Position numbers and translations under genes: made by a program
Notes under the pieces: generated by a model
Told to the model about the DNA's origin: nothing
Database searches by the model: none
Seen by the model: the letters and a program-made list of their open reading frames with translations, nothing else
NCBI RefSeq assembly: GCF_900113735.1
Contig: NZ_FOQM01000036.1
Coordinates: 17,111 to 81,110 of the forward strand
Reading direction: 5' to 3'
From: Bradyrhizobium sp. Gha
Lineage (GTDB): Bacteria > Pseudomonadota > Alphaproteobacteria > Rhizobiales > Xanthobacteraceae
DNA: 64,000 nucleotides
Part shown: positions 8,682 to 17,596 of the stretch, piece by piece
Numbering within the stretch: position 1 is the first letter of the stretch
How the letters are laid out: each line of letters starts with the position of its first letter

Positions 8682-9841
8682 CTGCGCCCCTCCGCATCGG
8701 GTTCATTCCACTGGTCGACGCCGCCGCCCTGATCGTCGCCGTCGACAGGGGATTTACCGCGGCCGAGGGGCTCGACGTCGAGCTGGTGCGCGAGGTGTCC
8801 TGGTCCAACGTCCGCGACAAGCTGAACATCGGCCTGTTCGACGCCGCGCATCTGCTGGCTCCCGTGGCGATTGCGTCCTCGCTCGGGCTCGGTCACGTCA
8901 AGGTGCCGATCGCGGCGCCCTTCAACCTGGGAATCAACGGCAACGCGATCACGGTGTCGCCTTCGTTGCACGCCGCCCTGATCGAGGAGATCGATGGCGA
9001 TCGCTTCGATCCACTCACGACCGCGAAGGCGCTGGCGAGGGTTGTGGCCATCAGGCGCAAGGCGGGCGCCGAACCGCTGACATTCGGCATGACCTTTCCG
9101 TTCTCGACCCACAATTACCAGCTGCGGTTCTGGATGGCGGCGGCCGGCGTCGATCCCGACGAGGATGTGCGCCTTGTCGTATTGCCGCCACCCTATATGG
9201 TCGACAGTCTCGCCAACGGTCACGTCGATGCCTTTTGCGTCGGCGCGCCCTGGAATTCGGTCGCGGTCGATCTCGGCATCGGCCATATCCTGCATTTCGT
9301 GTCCGACATCCTGGAACGCGCGGCCGAGAAGGTGCTGGCGGTTCGCCAAGTCTGGTCCGACAAGCATCCTGATGTGGTTGCAAGCCTGGTGCGTGCGGCG
9401 GTCAAGGGCGCCGAGTTCATCGAGCAGCCCGCGAACCTCGCCGAGGTAGCGCAGATCCTGGCGCAACCTGAGCGGATCGGTGTCGATGCCGACGTCATCC
9501 AGCGCTCGCTCACCGGGCGGCTGAAGACCTCGCCCGATGGCGCGGTGCGCGAGAGCGGCCGTTATCTCCTGGTCGGGCGTGAAGGGGCAGGGCGTCCGGA
9601 TCCGGTTCAGGCCGCCTGGCTCTACGCGCAGATGGTCCGCTGGGGGCAGACAGCCCTCAGCCCGGAAGCGCTCAAAACCGCGATGGCCGTGTTCCGGCCG
9701 GATCTCTACGACGCCGCGGTCGGGCGGGTGGGAGAGGGGCAGGCCAGCGCCCCCTTCAGCGCTTTTGCCGGACCGGCGTTTGATCCCAGCGATCTTGCCG
9801 GATATCTCGCCTCGTTCGAGGTCGGCCGGTCGGCTTTCTAA
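8678..9841 (+). CDS. nasS: NasS, nitrate/nitrite-sensing NrtA-like protein
   Basis: 387 residues, NrtA/CmpA family fold (IGFIPLVDAAALIVA at the N-terminus, FGMTFPFSTHNYQLRFWMAA in the middle), but without a signal peptide. It should therefore be a cytoplasmic sensor rather than a transport component. In the known system NasS sequesters NasT and releases it when nitrate or nitrite binds. Translational overlap with nasT and the following nitrite genes support this. Confidence 0.88.
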   Translation: MTAPLRIGFIPLVDAAALIVAVDRGFTAAEGLDVELVREVSWSNVRDKLNIGLFDAAHLLAPVAIASSLGLGHVKVPIAAPFNLGINGNAITVSPSLHAALIEEIDGDRFDPLTTAKALARVVAIRRKAGAEPLTFGMTFPFSTHNYQLRFWMAAAGVDPDEDVRLVVLPPPYMVDSLANGHVDAFCVGAPWNSVAVDLGIGHILHFVSDILERAAEKVLAVRQVWSDKHPDVVASLVRAAVKGAEFIEQPANLAEVAQILAQPERIGVDADVIQRSLTGRLKTSPDGAVRESGRYLLVGREGAGRPDPVQAAWLYAQMVRWGQTALSPEALKTAMAVFRPDLYDAAVGRVGEGQASAPFSAFAGPAFDPSDLAGYLASFEVGRSAF

Positions 9842-10190
9842 GGCCTGCTTAGAAATTAATCAGATTGATTCGAAGCCTAATATTTGGGCTATTGCCGCCC
9901 GAAGCAGCATGAACCTTGATCCACTTCATGCGCCGCACAAAAGCATAACCTCTGATTTCATAGGGCTTTACTGCCTATGCTGCGTTGGCACACTCCTTGA
10001 ATAGAGGAAGCCCAGCCTCCCGGCATGGACGCCGGCGGCTCAGGTCCATCGTGGATTTCCGCAGCAACGAGGCTGATCGGATCGCTCCGGGCTCCGGCGA
10101 GGCGCGTGTGCGCTTCCAACCGGCTCCCCTGCGATCAACGTCCGTTTCACCCGTTGACGCCGCCCGCGCGCGGCAAGCTGGAGCTTCGAT
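9842..10190 (+). promoter_or_regulatory. Leader of the nitrite-assimilation genes, likely NasT target
   Basis: 349 bases without a gene between nasS and the nitrite channel. They contain several hairpins: a 7-bp stem at 9907-9913/9925-9931, an imperfect stem at 9959-9979, an ANTAR-type hexaloop at 10020-10035, and a GC-rich stem (GCCGC/GCGGC) near 10160-10175 that could act as terminator or block the ribosome site. GGAG precedes the ATG at 10191 by about 8 bases. No clear U-run follows any stem. Confidence 0.5.
10020..10035 (+). promoter_or_regulatory. Candidate ANTAR-binding hexaloop hairpin
   Basis: CCGGC-ATGGAC-GCCGG: a 5-bp perfect stem with a six-base loop having A at position 1 and G at position 4, the signature recognised by ANTAR proteins. 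The loop ATGGAC is also complementary to GTCCAT at 10044-10049, which offers a mutually exclusive pairing. Located downstream of nasTS and before the nitrite genes. Confidence 0.5.
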
Positions 10191-11021
10191 ATGGATTACG
10201 CGAAACCCTCTGATGTCGTGGCCTCGATGGTCGATGCCAGCCTGAAGAAGCTGGCACTTGCCCCGCGCGACATCATGATCCGCGGCGCGATCTCCGGCGC
10301 ATTGCTGGGCGCTGCCACGACCCTGGCCCTGACCGGCGCGGTCACGACGGGACAGCCTATCGTCGGCGCGCTGATCTTTCCCGTCAGCCTGGTGATGATC
10401 GTGCTGCTCGGCCTCGAGCTCGTCACCGGCAGCTTCGCGATCGTGCCGCTCGCGCGTCTCGAAGGCAAGGCGAGCTGGAATGCGGTCATCGCCAACTGGT
10501 CCTGGGTGTTCGTCGCCAACCTCCTCGGGAGCATCGCCGTCGGTGGACTGATCGCGATCTCGCTCACGAACATGGGCAAGGTCGAGGTTGCCGGCGTCGC
10601 CGCGAAGATCGTTGCTGTCGCCGAAGCCAAGACCATCGGCAACGCGGCGATCGGCACCGCCGGCATGGTCTCCGTCTTCGTCAAGGCGATGCTCTGCAAC
10701 TGGCTGGTCTGTCTCGGTGTCGTCATGGCGATGACCTCGACCGCCACGGTCGGCAAGATCGCGGCGACCTGGCTGCCGATCTTCCTGTTCTTCGCGCTCG
10801 GCTACGAGCACGCCGTCGTCAACATGTTCATCATCCCGACCGGCATGCTGCTGGGCGCCAAGGTCAGCCTCTCGGATTGGTGGCTGTGGAATCAGATCCC
10901 GGTGACCCTGGGCAATCTCGTCGGCGGCTTCGTCTTCACCGGTCTCGCGCTCTACACGACGTACAAGCCCGCAAAGCCCGCGGCCGAAGTGGCGCAGGTC
11001 GCGGTCCAGGCAGCAGAGTAG
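10191..11021 (+). CDS. Formate/nitrite transporter family channel
   Basis: 276 residues with six hydrophobic segments. FNT signatures are present: VKAMLCNWLVCLGVV and FFALGYEHAVVNMF, the latter with the central histidine. Being first in a set with nirA, nitrite is the likely substrate (NirC-like), though formate channels look similar. It stands 13 bases before nirA, so co-transcription is expected under NasT control. Confidence 0.87.
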   Translation: MDYAKPSDVVASMVDASLKKLALAPRDIMIRGAISGALLGAATTLALTGAVTTGQPIVGALIFPVSLVMIVLLGLELVTGSFAIVPLARLEGKASWNAVIANWSWVFVANLLGSIAVGGLIAISLTNMGKVEVAGVAAKIVAVAEAKTIGNAAIGTAGMVSVFVKAMLCNWLVCLGVVMAMTSTATVGKIAATWLPIFLFFALGYEHAVVNMFIIPTGMLLGAKVSLSDWWLWNQIPVTLGNLVGGFVFTGLALYTTYKPAKPAAEVAQVAVQAAE

Positions 11022-11034
11022 GTCCATTCAGCTC

Positions 11035-12831
11035 ATGAAACTCGATACAGCACCCACGGCCGATTTCTCCGACGAGCAGAAGCGCTATCTCGAAGGCTTC
11101 ATGTCCGGCATGCAGGTCGGACGTGTCGGCCGCGCCTTTGCCGCCCGCGGTGCGCCCGCGGCAGCCACACCGTCCGAACCATCAGGCCCGGACGCTGCGG
11201 CGATCAAGGCGCAGGACAAGCTCACGGCGGCGGGCAAGAAGCTCGCCGACCAGGAGAAGTTCAAGCGCGAGATGCATCCCTTCGATGCCTATGAGCGGCT
11301 GAAGGACCAGGCGCGCAACAATGCCAATCCGACGCCGGCGGACAATTTCCGCTGGCGCTATTACGGCATCTTCTGGGTCGCGCCGGCGCAGACCTCGTAC
11401 ATGGCGCGTCTGCGCATTCCCAACGGCATTCTGAAGCACTGGCAGATGTCGGGCCTTGCCGACATCGCCGAAAGCTGCGGCGGCGGCTATACCCACGTCA
11501 CCACCCGGGCGAACTTCCAGATCCGCGAGATCGAGCCGAAGAACGCGGTCAAGCTGATCGAGGCCGTGCAGGACGTCGGCCTCTGCTCGCGTGGTGCCGG
11601 CGCGGACAACATTCGCAACGTCACGGGCACGCCGACGGCGGGCATCGATCCTCAGGAGCTGCTCGACACCCGCCCCTATGCGCGCGAATGGCACTATCAC
11701 ATCCTCAACGACCGCTCGCTGTTCGGCCTGCCGCGCAAATTCAACGTTGCCTTCGACGGTGCCGGCAAGATCGCCGCGCTGGAGGAAACCAACGACATCG
11801 CTTTCACGGCGGTCGAGGTGAAGGACGGCCACGGCGTCGAGCCGGGTGTGTGGTTCAAGCTCGGCCTCGGCGGCATCACCGGCCACAAGGATTTTGCGAA
11901 GTATTCGGGCATCGTCGTTCGCCCCGAGGACGCGACCGCTGTGGCCGATGCCATCGTGCGCGTCTTCATCGAGCACGGCGACCGCACCAACCGCAACAAG
12001 GCGCGGCTGAAATACGTGCTCGACACCATGGGCCACGACGGTTTCCTCAAGCTGGTCGAGGAGCGCCTCAAGAAGCCGTTCGCGCGCGTGCCGGCGGAAG
12101 CGCTGGCACCGCGGCCGCTGTCCGACCGCATGGCCCATATCGGCGTACACAAGCAGAAGCAGGCCGGCCTCAACTGGGTCGGCGTGGCGCTGCCGGTCGG
12201 CAAGCTCACCAGCGAGCAGATGCGCGGGCTCGCCAAGATTTCGCAGGAGCTCGGTGACGGCGATATCCGCCTGACGGTCTGGCAGAACCTCCTGATCTCA
12301 GGCGTGCGTGACGAGAGCGTTGCGCTCGTCACCGCCGCGGTCGAGAAGCTTGGCCTCGCGACGCAAGTCTCGAACGTCCGCGCCGGCCTGATCGCCTGCA
12401 CCGGCAACGCCGGCTGCAAGTTCGCGGCTTCCGACACCAAGCGCCATGCCGCCGCGATCGGCGACTGGTGCGACGAACACGTCAATCTGGACACGCCGCT
12501 CAACATCCATCTGACCGGCTGCCATCACTCGTGTGCCCAGCACTACATCTCTGACATCGGTCTGATCGCGGCCAAGGTCCCGGGTGCGAGCGAGGATGAC
12601 CAGGTCGAGGGCTATCACCTGTTCACGGGCGGCGGCTTCGGTCCCGATGCCGATATCGGGCAGGAGGTGTTTCATGACGTGAAGGCCGAGGATGTGCCGA
12701 AGAGGGTCGAGGGGCTTTTAAAGGCCTATCTCGCCAAGCGGACCTCACCCGAAGAGACGTTCCTGACCTTTTCCCGTCGCCATGACGGCGAAGCCTTGCG
12801 CAAACTGGCCGAAGCGGAAGTAGCAGCATGA
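11035..12831 (+). CDS. nirA: Assimilatory nitrite reductase, NirA type (siroheme/4Fe-4S)
   Basis: 598 residues, two-fold nitrite/sulfite reductase repeat. The siroheme-4Fe-4S ligands are Cys455, Cys461, Cys496 and Cys500 in CTGNAGC and TGCHHSC. TRANFQIREIE is the substrate-side motif. It reduces nitrite to ammonium with six electrons. An extra N-terminal region of about 80 residues, alanine-rich, is longer than in plant ferredoxin enzymes. The stop overlaps the next start by four bases (ATGA), tying it to the reductase that probably supplies electrons. Confidence 0.9.
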   Translation: MKLDTAPTADFSDEQKRYLEGFMSGMQVGRVGRAFAARGAPAAATPSEPSGPDAAAIKAQDKLTAAGKKLADQEKFKREMHPFDAYERLKDQARNNANPTPADNFRWRYYGIFWVAPAQTSYMARLRIPNGILKHWQMSGLADIAESCGGGYTHVTTRANFQIREIEPKNAVKLIEAVQDVGLCSRGAGADNIRNVTGTPTAGIDPQELLDTRPYAREWHYHILNDRSLFGLPRKFNVAFDGAGKIAALEETNDIAFTAVEVKDGHGVEPGVWFKLGLGGITGHKDFAKYSGIVVRPEDATAVADAIVRVFIEHGDRTNRNKARLKYVLDTMGHDGFLKLVEERLKKPFARVPAEALAPRPLSDRMAHIGVHKQKQAGLNWVGVALPVGKLTSEQMRGLAKISQELGDGDIRLTVWQNLLISGVRDESVALVTAAVEKLGLATQVSNVRAGLIACTGNAGCKFAASDTKRHAAAIGDWCDEHVNLDTPLNIHLTGCHHSCAQHYISDIGLIAAKVPGASEDDQVEGYHLFTGGGFGPDADIGQEVFHDVKAEDVPKRVEGLLKAYLAKRTSPEETFLTFSRRHDGEALRKLAEAEVAA

Positions 12832-14441
12832 CCCAGATGACCGTGCCTCCCAAGATCGAGATCATTCCGGCGAATGCACCGTTCACCGATGGCCAGCGCC
12901 TTTGGCTGAACGGATTTCTCGTCGGCATGTTCGGTCTCGACGGCTCGACGCCGCTGTCGCCGGCCGAGAACGGCGCCGTGCTGGCGCCGCAGGGCGATGG
13001 CGACGACGGGGAGGCGCCCTGGCATGATCCGGCGATGCCGATCGCCGACCGCATGAAGCTGGCCGAGGGACGTCCGCTCCGCCGCCGCATGATGGCGGCG
13101 ATGGCGCAGCAGGATTGCGGCCAGTGCGGTTACAATTGCGCCGATTATTCCGACTCGATCGCCAACAAGAGCGAAGCCCGCCTCAACCTCTGCGCCCCCG
13201 GCGGCAAGGAGACGGCGCGGATGCTCAAGCAGCTGTTCGAGGAGATCGACAAGGCACCGGCTGCGAAGCCTGCGGCAGGGATGGCTGCGGCCGCGAGTGC
13301 ACCAGCTGCGCCGGAGGCGAAGGCCGAGCTCGGTCGCACCCGTGAAAATCCGGCTGAAGCCACCTTCGTGTCGCGGCGCCTGCTCAACAAGGCCGGCTCC
13401 GAGAAGGAGACCTATCACGTCGAGTTCGATCTCTCCGAGAGCAAGCTCGATTATGTCGTCGGCGACAGCTTTGGCGTGTTCGCGCGCAACGATCTCGGCC
13501 TCGTCGACCAGATCATCGCCCTGCTCGGTGCCTCCCACACCACCAAGGTCAACAACAAGACGCTGCGCGAGGCGCTGGTGGAAGATGTCTCGCTGTCACC
13601 CGCGCCCGACAAGCTGTTCGAGCTGCTGTCCTTCATCACCGGCGGCGCGCAGCGCGAGAAAGCGAGGGCGCTGGCGCAGGGCGAGGATCCCGACGGCGAT
13701 GCCGCAACGCTCGACGTGATGGCGGCGCTGCAGAAGTTTTCCGGCACGCGGCCGCATCCCGAGGCCTTCGTCGAGGCGTTGGAGCCGCTGCAGCCGCGGC
13801 TCTACTCGATCTCGTCGTCGCACAATGCCACACCCGGCAAGCTGTCGCTGACGGTCGATTCCGTGCGTTACGTCATCGGCAAGCGCAAACGGCTCGGGGT
13901 CGCCTCGACCTTCCTCGGCGAGCGCATCAAGGAGGGCGACAAGCTGAAGGTCTATGTGCAGAAGGCGCATGGTTTCGGTCTGCCGCAGGATCCGAAGATT
14001 CCTGTGATCATGATCGGCCCGGGCACCGGTATCGCGCCGTTCCGTGCCTTCCTGCTCGACCGCAAGGCCACCGGCGCGCAGGGCAAGAACTGGCTGTTCT
14101 TCGGCCATCAGCGCAGCGACTGCGACTTCTTCTACCGCGACGAGCTGAACGCGATGAAGACCTCGGGGCTTCTGACGCGGCTGTCGCTGGCCTGGTCGCG
14201 CGATGGCGAGAAGAAGTTTTACGTGCAGGACCGCATGCGTGAGCTCGGCCGCGAGCTCTGGACGTGGCTCGCCGAAGGCGCGCATCTCTATATCTGCGGC
14301 GATGCCAAGCGCATGGCCAAGGACGTCGAGCGTGCGCTGGTCGACATCGTCGCCCAGTTCGGCGCGCGTTCGACCGACGAGGCGGTCAGCTTCGTCGCCG
14401 ATCTCAAGAAGAAGGGCCGCTTCCAGGCCGACGTGTATTGA
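12828..14441 (+). CDS. Fe-S/FAD/NADPH reductase (CysJ-like without flavodoxin domain)
   Basis: 537 residues. Residues 97-122 hold Cys97, Cys100, Cys104 and Cys122 (CGQCGYNC plus NLCAPGG), a small 4Fe-4S-type domain. After an Ala/Pro linker (about 140-165) comes a cytochrome P450-reductase-like half: RLYSISSS for FAD near 324, GPGTGIAPFRAF for NADPH near 400, and a C-terminal aromatic (DVY). The FMN-binding flavodoxin domain of true CysJ is absent, so the Fe-S centre may replace it. Four-base overlap with nirA argues that it donates electrons to nitrite reductase; database names of the sulfite reductase alpha type may mislead. Confidence 0.85.
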   Translation: MTQMTVPPKIEIIPANAPFTDGQRLWLNGFLVGMFGLDGSTPLSPAENGAVLAPQGDGDDGEAPWHDPAMPIADRMKLAEGRPLRRRMMAAMAQQDCGQCGYNCADYSDSIANKSEARLNLCAPGGKETARMLKQLFEEIDKAPAAKPAAGMAAAASAPAAPEAKAELGRTRENPAEATFVSRRLLNKAGSEKETYHVEFDLSESKLDYVVGDSFGVFARNDLGLVDQIIALLGASHTTKVNNKTLREALVEDVSLSPAPDKLFELLSFITGGAQREKARALAQGEDPDGDAATLDVMAALQKFSGTRPHPEAFVEALEPLQPRLYSISSSHNATPGKLSLTVDSVRYVIGKRKRLGVASTFLGERIKEGDKLKVYVQKAHGFGLPQDPKIPVIMIGPGTGIAPFRAFLLDRKATGAQGKNWLFFGHQRSDCDFFYRDELNAMKTSGLLTRLSLAWSRDGEKKFYVQDRMRELGRELWTWLAEGAHLYICGDAKRMAKDVERALVDIVAQFGARSTDEAVSFVADLKKKGRFQADVY

Positions 14442-14625
14442 GCGGCGCCGTCTCGGGACGATGGAACTGGAACCGGTTCCATCACCCTTGAACTTTAACG
14501 AATAATATTCCTGGAACTTGCGTATACAGAAAATTTTCTACTGCGAAACAGCGCTGAAAGGCGCTTCCATCGCTATTTGCACAATGATCTTACAGTCGTC
14601 GTGCTCGATCGTTCATACTCACCGC

Positions 14626-14799
14626 ATGCTGCGTTGGAAATCGACCCTCCGGGAATTGTCGGCGGAAGCCAGGCTTCACCTCTATGCGCGTTCGCTCTCG
14701 CGCAGACCCGCGGCAAGCGTGCATCACATCGGGATCTATGGCGCGTGCGCGATCATCGCGGTTTTGGTCTTCGGCACGCTGTCGGTGCACCCGTTCTGA
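14626..14799 (+). CDS. Small single-span membrane protein (hypothetical)
   Basis: 57 residues: a basic amphipathic N-terminal half (WKSTLRELSAEARLHLYARS) and one hydrophobic helix (IYGACAIIAVLVFGTLSV) with a short tail. Unrecognised. No strong ribosome site. Its stop abuts the pxpA stop. The upstream stretch 14442-14625 contains the palindrome GGAACCGGTTCC (14469-14480) and AT-rich DNA that could be a promoter. Confidence 0.4.
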   Translation: MLRWKSTLRELSAEARLHLYARSLSRRPAASVHHIGIYGACAIIAVLVFGTLSVHPF

Positions 14800-15570
14800 T
14801 CACGCCCCGCGCTTGAACGGCGCGACCTCGATCCCCGCATCCTTCAACGCCTGCCGCAAGCCGCGTGCGATGTCGACGGCCCCGTGCGTGTCGCCATGGA
14901 TGCACACCGTATCCGTGCGCATCTTGATGACCTTGCCGGTGACTGAGACCACCGCGCCATCCTGCACCATGCGCACCACCCGCTCCGCGATCGCCTTGGC
15001 ATCGTGCAGCACCGCGCCTGGCTTCTTGCGCGAGACGAGATTGCCGTCGTCCTCATAGGCGCGGTCGGCGAAGACCTCGTGCACCATCGGCAGGTTGGCG
15101 TCTTCGCCTGCCTTCACCAGTTTCGAATTGGCGAGCACGACGAAGATCAGGCTGGGATCGACCGCCCTGATGCCGGCGGCAATCGCCTTGGCCGTCATGT
15201 CGTCCTCGCAGGCGACGTTCGACAGCGCGCCATGCGCCTTCACATGCGTCACCTTGTGGCCGGCCGCGGTCGCGATCGCCTGCAGCGCGCCGATCTGGTA
15301 GGCGACGAGGTTCTCGATTTCGGATGGTCTGAGTCCCGCGATCGGATGCCGGCCAAAACCGTGCAGGTCGCGATAGCCAGGATGTGCGCCGACCGAGACG
15401 CCGCGCGCTTTCGCCAGCTCAACCGTCCGCCGCATGATGTCGGGGTCGCCGGCATGGAAGCCGCAGGCGATGTTGACCGAGCTTGCAAGCTCGATCATGG
15501 CGGCGTCGTTGCCCATCTCCCACGCGCCAAAACCTTCGCCGAGGTCGCAATTGAGATCGATCGTCTTCAT
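14800..15570 (-). CDS. pxpA: 5-oxoprolinase subunit A (LamB/YcsF family)
   Basis: 256 residues, typical length. Motifs IDLNCDLGEGFGAWEMG, NIACGFHAGDP and VKAHGALSN match the family. PxpA works with PxpB and PxpC to open 5-oxoproline to glutamate using ATP. GGAGAG precedes ATG 15570 by about 7 bases. It is last of pxpB-pxpC-pxpA, 28 bases after pxpC. Confidence 0.92.
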   Translation of the reverse strand: MKTIDLNCDLGEGFGAWEMGNDAAMIELASSVNIACGFHAGDPDIMRRTVELAKARGVSVGAHPGYRDLHGFGRHPIAGLRPSEIENLVAYQIGALQAIATAAGHKVTHVKAHGALSNVACEDDMTAKAIAAGIRAVDPSLIFVVLANSKLVKAGEDANLPMVHEVFADRAYEDDGNLVSRKKPGAVLHDAKAIAERVVRMVQDGAVVSVTGKVIKMRTDTVCIHGDTHGAVDIARGLRQALKDAGIEVAPFKRGA

Positions 15571-15598
15571 GGTTGCTCTCCGCCTTTGGTTTTGTTGT

Positions 15599-16636
15599 CT
15601 AAGGCTCCGCCGCGACCTGCCAGGTCCCGGCATCCATGGCGCTCACCGCATAGCCCGCGACGTTGGCATCGCTGAGCGCCTCGATGTTGAGCTCGACCGT
15701 GTCGGAAGAGCGCAAGCGATCGGGTAGGCTGCGGATCAGCTGTTGAAACTTGCGCGCCTCGTCCTGCGCCTCAGCGATGGTGACCGCCCTGAAGCGGAAC
15801 GCCGTGCCCGCCGAAGTCTGAGCGAGGCGGCCGACATCGGCCGTGATCACGGTTGCGATCTTGGGATAGCCGCCTGATGTGCCGCGATCCATCATCAGCA
15901 CGATCGGCGCGCCGTTGCCGGGCACCTGGATGCTGCCGTTGACGGTGCCGTCGGAGACGATGTTGTGGCCGTGCAGATGCTTGATGGCGGGGCCTTCGAG
16001 CCGGTACCCCATGCGATCCGACGTCGCAGAGACCTTCCACTCGCTGTCGAGGAACAACGCCTTGTTGGCATCATCGAATTCGTCGTCCTGCGGACCCAGC
16101 ACGACGCGGATCGGGCCGCTCACCGGCTTTGGCAATTCGATCCGCAACTCCGGCGTGGCGCTCGCAGCATCGACCGAGAACTCGTCGCCGGCCTGGAGCG
16201 GGCGCGGGTAGGGGCTGCCGAGGCCAGCGCGGGCATTCACCGCGAGGCTGCCGAATACCGGCTCGCCTTTGATGGCGCCTTCGATCGCGAGATACGTGAA
16301 GGCGCCGCCGCGGGCAAAGCCCAGCGTGAGCGTCTCGCCGTCCTTCAGCGTGACTGAGCTGTCCATGGCCACGGGCCGCCCGGCAATGTCCGCAGGGCGT
16401 GGCGCACCTGATATCGCGACGCGCACGGCGCCATCCCTGGCCGCGAACGTCGCGCCGAACGGGCCGATCTCGACCGCGGCCGCAAACGGCTCATTGCCGA
16501 CAAGCGTGTTCGCGGCGGCCAGGGCTAACTGGTCCATCGCACCGCTGACCGTCAGGCCATAGCGCTGCGCGCCGTGTCGTCCGCCGTCCTGGACGGAGCT
16601 TGCAGGCCCGATGCTGGCGACGACGAGCCGGCTCAT
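15599..16636 (-). CDS. pxpC: 5-oxoprolinase subunit C (biotin-dependent carboxyltransferase-like)
   Basis: 345 residues, KipA/AHS2 family. Typical features are GPASSVQDGGRHGAQRYGL at the start and MMDRGTSGGYPKIATVI near 260. Start ATG overlaps the pxpB stop by four bases. It catalyses the second part of 5-oxoproline hydrolysis with PxpB. Confidence 0.9.
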   Translation of the reverse strand: MSRLVVASIGPASSVQDGGRHGAQRYGLTVSGAMDQLALAAANTLVGNEPFAAAVEIGPFGATFAARDGAVRVAISGAPRPADIAGRPVAMDSSVTLKDGETLTLGFARGGAFTYLAIEGAIKGEPVFGSLAVNARAGLGSPYPRPLQAGDEFSVDAASATPELRIELPKPVSGPIRVVLGPQDDEFDDANKALFLDSEWKVSATSDRMGYRLEGPAIKHLHGHNIVSDGTVNGSIQVPGNGAPIVLMMDRGTSGGYPKIATVITADVGRLAQTSAGTAFRFRAVTIAEAQDEARKFQQLIRSLPDRLRSSDTVELNIEALSDANVAGYAVSAMDAGTWQVAAEP

Positions 16637-17364
16637 GGGTCCACCCGCTCCGCGATGATCTCGCCGGCTTCCGCGGCACGATCCTGCTCCTCGAACGTCT
16701 TGTGATCGATGGCGAAAAAAGTCACGCGATCGCCGGGTTCGGTGAGGAAGGTCGGGTTACGGTGGAGTTGATAGGTTCGCACAGGCGTGCGGCCGAGCAG
16801 GTGCCAGCCGCTGGGCGCCGCCAGACACTGGATGCCGGCCTGGATGCCGCCGATCGAGATCGTGCCTGCGGGTGTGAGGAGCCGGGGGCTTTGGCGTCGC
16901 GACATGTGCAGGGATTTGTCCAGGCCACTGAGATAGGACCAACCCGGCGTGAAGCCGATCATGGCGACGCGATAGTCGCCGCCGACGTGACGGGCGACGA
17001 TATCGTCGGGCGTGGTGTTCAGCGCCTTCGCGACATCCTCGAGGTCGATACCGTGCTCGCCGCCATAGGCGACGGGTATGCGCCAGCGCCGCGTCTTGCT
17101 TGCCGGCGGCAGCGGTCGGCAGGCGATCGCAAGGATCTTTTCGCCGAGCGCCTCAAAGCCGATCTTGCCGGGATCGTAATGCACCAGCAGCGAGCGATAG
17201 GTCGGGATCGTCTCGGAGATGCCCGCGATGGGGCTTGCCGCGAGCGCCTTGTCGAGCGCGAGCACGCGCTCATTGGCGGCATCGTCGATGGTGCGCCTGA
17301 ACTCGACGGTGACGGCACTGTCGCCACTGGGCAGGAGGCGGGGCGGGGGGAGCTTCGCGGCCAT
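16633..17364 (-). CDS. pxpB: 5-oxoprolinase subunit B (KipI/AHS1 family)
   Basis: 243 residues. LLPSGDSAVTVEF at the N-terminus and IGFTPGWSYLSGL and GTISIGGIQAGIQ in the C-terminal half mark the AHS1 family. First gene of pxpBCA; the 232-bp gap to the divergent RraA gene should hold both promoters, but no clear box was seen. Confidence 0.9.
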   Translation of the reverse strand: MAAKLPPPRLLPSGDSAVTVEFRRTIDDAANERVLALDKALAASPIAGISETIPTYRSLLVHYDPGKIGFEALGEKILAIACRPLPPASKTRRWRIPVAYGGEHGIDLEDVAKALNTTPDDIVARHVGGDYRVAMIGFTPGWSYLSGLDKSLHMSRRQSPRLLTPAGTISIGGIQAGIQCLAAPSGWHLLGRTPVRTYQLHRNPTFLTEPGDRVTFFAIDHKTFEEQDRAAEAGEIIAERVDP

Positions 17365-17596
17365 GACCTCTCGAAATCGGTCTTGAGAAAAGCGGGCTCA
17401 GCCTTGAGTTCCGCAATGCCTTTGCTTCGCGTAAATGCGTCCGCAAGTCCAATAAATTAATGTCGGGGTTGGCGATAAAGCCTTGTTATTGCGGCGCATA
17501 ATGGCCAGCAGGGCCGCATTCTTGGCCCTTGACGGCGAGGCCCCGGCTCGCAAGATGCGCGCGTTCTTTCCCGAACCTCGGAGCTCGTTCTAATCC

